A stretch of DNA of 64,000 bases from assembly GCF_006547145.1 (NCBI RefSeq), contig NZ_CP041244.1, positions 4,092,001-4,156,000 of the forward strand. The letters run 5' to 3'. Made by a program: the position numbers and the translations under genes. The DNA is from Actinomadura sp. WMMA1423. GTDB lineage: Bacteria > Actinomycetota > Actinomycetes > Streptosporangiales > Streptosporangiaceae. This document shows positions 61,536-64,000 of this stretch, piece after piece; positions within the stretch are counted from its first letter, which is position 1; each line of letters begins with the position of its first letter. The notes beneath the pieces are model-generated. The model did no database searches. It was not told the origin of the DNA and worked only from the letters and a program-made list of their open reading frames with translations.

Positions 61536-61920
61536 GCCTTTTCAGCGTGCTGTGGTCTCGCGGAGTTGCAGGGTGTGGATGGCTTTGGCGAGGCGACCGG
61601 CGCGGTGGGGGCAGCAGCGCACTTCCGCAGGATTCGCCGTGACTTGAGCTGCGCGTTCGCGCGTTCGCCGCGGCCGCGGAGCCTGGCGTGTGCTCGGTTG
61701 GCGTCCTTTTGCGGCTCGGGCTTGTCGCGTCCCTTGTAGGGCGTGAGGAGGTGCGCGCCGGCACCCTGGTAGGCCTGATGAGCAGGTAGGCCTGGCCCGG
61801 CCGGGGTCGACGGCGGAGACCTTGTGAGTAGCCGGCGTCAGGAGCGCTGCGACAAGACCGGTCGGCCCGTTCCGGCCCTGGTGTCGCCCGCCAGCGTCAT
61901 GGGACCGCCCTGAGGGTTTT
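61536..61920 (-). pseudogene. C-terminal relic of an IS5/DDE_Tnp_4-type transposase
   Basis: Broken minus-strand frames give HQAYQGAGAHLLTPYKGRD, KPEPQKDANRAHARLRGRGE and RANAQLKSRRILRK, followed in another frame by VRCCPHRAGRLAKAIHTLQL. This is the end of the DDE_Tnp_4 transposases common in actinobacteria. Frameshifts and the missing N-terminus show decay. Confidence 0.65.
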
Positions 61921-62041
61921 CTGCCACGAGCATGGGACCACCCGGTTGCCGGTGATGGGACCACTCGGTGTATTGCGCCGGTGGTTTTGATCAAGGTCGG
62001 TTACCGATCTCTCCAGGTCAGTCGAGCTGGGGGTTCGGGGG

Positions 62042-62565
62042 ATGGCGTTCCGGGAGGTTGCCGTGGGTGAAGTGCGTGAGGTGCTGCGTGTCTGGCTGTC
62101 GGAGGCCGGGGTGCGCAGGGTCGCCGAGCGGGCGGGTGTGGATCGTAAGACCGCCCGTCGGTATGTCGAGGCGGCACAGGCGGCGGGGCTGGCCCGCGAC
62201 GTGGTGCCGGTCAGCTGACCGATGAGCTGATCGGGCAGGTCGTGGAGACGGTGCGGCCGGCTCATGCCGGTGGGCACGGCGCGTCGTGGGAGGCGCTGGA
62301 GGCCGAGCACGCCCGGGTCCAGGAGTGGGTGCGCAAGGATCGGCTGTCGGTGACCAAGATCGCTGTGCTGCTGGAGCGGCGTGGGGTCGTGGTGCCGTAT
62401 CGGACGCTGCACCGGTTCTGTGTCGAGCGATGCGGGTTCGGGCGCACCGCCGCGACGGTGCGGGTCGCCGATGGTGAGCCCGGCGCCGAGCTGCAGATCG
62501 ATTTCGCCCAGATAGGGCCGCTGCGTAACCCGGGTATGGGGCGGCGCCGGGGCGCCGCGCCGCTC
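62042..62565 (+). pseudogene. IS21-family IstA transposase relic
   Basis: ATG 62042 starts an IstA N-terminus (VAVGEVREVLRVWLSEAGVR, RVAERAGVDRKTARRYVEAA) that stops at TGA 62216. The sequence resumes in another frame with LTDELIGQVVETVRPAHAG, EALEAEHARVQEWVRKDRLS and GAELQIDFAQIGP, which includes the first catalytic Asp. It breaks off near 62565 where a decayed integrase gene begins. The rest of istA and all of istB are missing. Confidence 0.7.
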
Positions 62566-63200
62566 GCGAAGGAGGAACTGCGCGGTCTGCGCGACCGTCC
62601 ACACCGCCACGCTCGGACGCTCCCCTCCGCCGCCATTGCTCGACCCGACTCGCAATCCACACCACCGCACGCGGCCGCCGCGCCGATGGAAGCACCACCA
62701 GCAACGCCGGATTCTCCTCGATCAACCCCGCCCGCAGCGCGGCATTCGACGTCGCCCGAATCCGGTGCAGCGTCGCCGCCGTAACCGGCCGTCCCCTCTC
62801 TTTGTGGTCGTGCGCGATCGTGGCCAACATCCGCTGCACATGCCCGACCGACACCTCCGCCACCAGCAGATCACCCAGCAATGGCTCCTGATAACACTCC
62901 ACGTGATCGGTGTACCGGCCACCGTCGATGCCGCCGCCGTCAACGGACAAGCCGTCGGCTCACGCAACCGCCGCTGCTCCTCCTCAACCGCCTTCCGGGT
63001 GGGGGAACCCGCCCCTGCCAGACCCGCCGACGGATCCGCCCGGAACGCTGCCCAGTTCCAGCCGCAGATACCAGCTCCCATGGCTCCGCCCCGTCGCCAG
63101 CCCGGGGCATGTGCCCCCACCGCCGACCCAAAGCCGGATCTTCACACGCCACACCGGCGGCACACGCCACCGGCACCCCTGAACACGTCCCATCCGACCA
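62566..63200 (-). pseudogene. tyrosine-recombinase integrase relic
   Basis: On the minus strand, pieces in several frames rebuild an actinobacterial phage/ICE integrase: GSWYLRLELG (arm-binding domain), TRKAVEEEQRRLREPTAC, then EPLLGDLLVAEVSVGHVQ, ATIAHDHKERGRPVTAATL, LPSARRPRAVV and ERPSVAVWTVAQTAQFL. The catalytic domain (R..H..R..Y) is missing because the sequence ends at the IS21 junction near 62566. It suggests that this side of the region once carried an integrative element. Confidence 0.65.
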
Positions 63201-63365
63201 TCGTGCGCTCCACCGGATCACCCAGGCGAGGCACACCACCTCGACCAAGCCAGACGTCACCAATGCCACCCGCCACGTCCATTCCTGAACGACACCCTTG
63301 AACCTCGTTTAGAAACCGGGACGGCTCACCGAGTTCGCGGGACCGCGCGTCGGATACTGGATGGC

Positions 63366-64000
63366 GTGGGCTATGTGGAGACCAATGTGAGGATTCTGCC
63401 TTGCGTGCTGGACGCTCTGCAGGTGATCGTGGCCAGGAGGGGGGCGTCGCGTGATGGGACGCTCCGTCAACTCCTCGGCGAGCACGTGGAACGGCAGGAG
63501 TCCCTGGATCCAGATGAGCGGCTCACCCACGTCTCGACCGTACTGCGCTATCCACGGCCTCCCTTGGGGCGCAGAGCGCCAAGGCCGGATCGGCCGCTGC
63601 GGCTGCGGCTGCCGTCTGATCTTGTGCCGCGGGCCCGCGCGGTCTCCCTGCATCTTCCGGGTCAGTCACCTCGCGCCCACCGTGACTATCAGAGCCGGTC
63701 GCTGACCGACGCGGTGGTGACGGCGATCGCCTTCGAGGAGCGGTTCAGTGACGAGTTCCTCGATGGTCTGCGGCCAATGTTGCGGCACGGTTCGGCCCGC
63801 GGGTTGTGGCACCTGGCCGCCGCGGCGACGAGCACTGCACCGGAGGTGGCCGTACTCACTGAAGCCGAAGCCCTACGGGCAGAGGGGCCCGGGAGCCCTC
63901 CCCGAAACCCCCGAGAGTTGCGGCTGCTGCTGATTGCGGAGGAACTGGAAGAACAGGTGGCCTGGCACGCCCCGATGCGCTTCCAGGTGGCCGCCAATCT
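63366..64000 (+). CDS. partial protein of unknown function at the right edge
   Basis: An uninterrupted frame runs to the edge: GYVETNVRILPCVLDALQVI, RRGASRDGTLRQLLGEHVER, HVSTVLRYPRPPLGR, DYQSRSLTDAVVTAIAFEER and LRLLLIAEELEEQVAWHAPM. Codon usage is as in real genes here. GTG 63366 and GTG 63375 are candidate starts, but the frame stays open further upstream, so the gene may itself be 5'-truncated or start elsewhere. I recognise no domain. Confidence 0.5.
   Translation, partial: MGYVETNVRILPCVLDALQVIVARRGASRDGTLRQLLGEHVERQESLDPDERLTHVSTVLRYPRPPLGRRAPRPDRPLRLRLPSDLVPRARAVSLHLPGQSPRAHRDYQSRSLTDAVVTAIAFEERFSDEFLDGLRPMLRHGSARGLWHLAAAATSTAPEVAVLTEAEALRAEGPGSPPRNPRELRLLLIAEELEEQVAWHAPMRFQVAAN

Noticed and set aside
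61445..61739. Plus-strand ORFs at 61.4-61.7 kb
   Set aside because: They are antisense to the IS5-type transposase relic and have no supporting signals.
1..64000. tRNA, rRNA or riboswitch genes
   Set aside because: No cloverleaf with conserved TTCGAATC-type arm, rRNA-like block or known riboswitch core was recognised by eye; a covariance-model scan would be decisive.

Overview
The window is high-GC, with dense coding, strong G/C preference at third codon positions, frequent GTG starts and many 4-base stop/start overlaps. It carries a Streptomyces-type conservon, an actinobacterial Tad pilus operon, XRE-TPR regulators and an FxLD lanthipeptide cluster. Together these point to a filamentous actinomycete, plausibly Streptosporangiales or Thermomonosporaceae (the rank is inference). 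No rRNA, tRNA or CRISPR array was seen.

Layout. 1-3.1 kb: an edge-truncated anti-sigma-type ATPase diverges from an XRE-TPR regulator that is coupled to a kinase-fold phosphotransferase. 3.3-6.7 kb: module A, a trypsin-co-occurring (Trypco1) protein followed by a trypsin / NB-ARC / TPR protein. 7.6-10 kb: a conserved actinobacterial gene split by an IS3-family element. 10.2-20.4 kb: one 12-gene Tad/Flp pilus operon ending in a membrane LysM-BTAD regulator. 20.5-27.6 kb: an accessory stretch with a PRC-barrel/DUF2382 stress protein, a YegP-like protein, a pentapeptide-repeat membrane protein, a decayed IS30, a leaderless PadR operon and decayed genes.

27.6-33.9 kb (minus strand): a class I lanthipeptide operon of FxLD type, in the order 20-aa ORF, PCMT-like methyltransferase, precursor peptide, hairpin, LanB, LanC, stand-alone Lant_dehydr_C protein. 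A divergent XRE-TPR regulator lies at 34.2-35.5 kb and a convergent HAD phosphatase at 35.4-36.1 kb. 37.0-45.7 kb: a conservon (CvnA-D) extended by GAF, acyl-CoA-dehydrogenase-like, two membrane protease-like and two unknown proteins.

46.4-61.2 kb: two further conflict-type modules facing each other. Module B (+) is Trypco1, trypsin-STAND-WD40, a second trypsin-STAND-WD40 and a lipoprotein. Module C (-) is Trypco1 and trypsin-STAND-WD40, closely similar to the first half of B. Remnants of IS3, another rve transposase, IS5-like and IS21 elements and a tyrosine integrase flank and separate them, giving the appearance of a mobile defence/conflict island. Sensor repeats (TPR or two 7-bladed WD40 propellers) would trigger the STAND switch, and the N-terminal trypsin-fold domain, with an intact His-Asp-Ser triad in all four copies, is the likely effector, with Trypco1 as partner. 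Three such loci in 64 kb, two of them as a convergent inverted pair, is the most striking feature of the window. The right edge holds a partial gene of unknown function.
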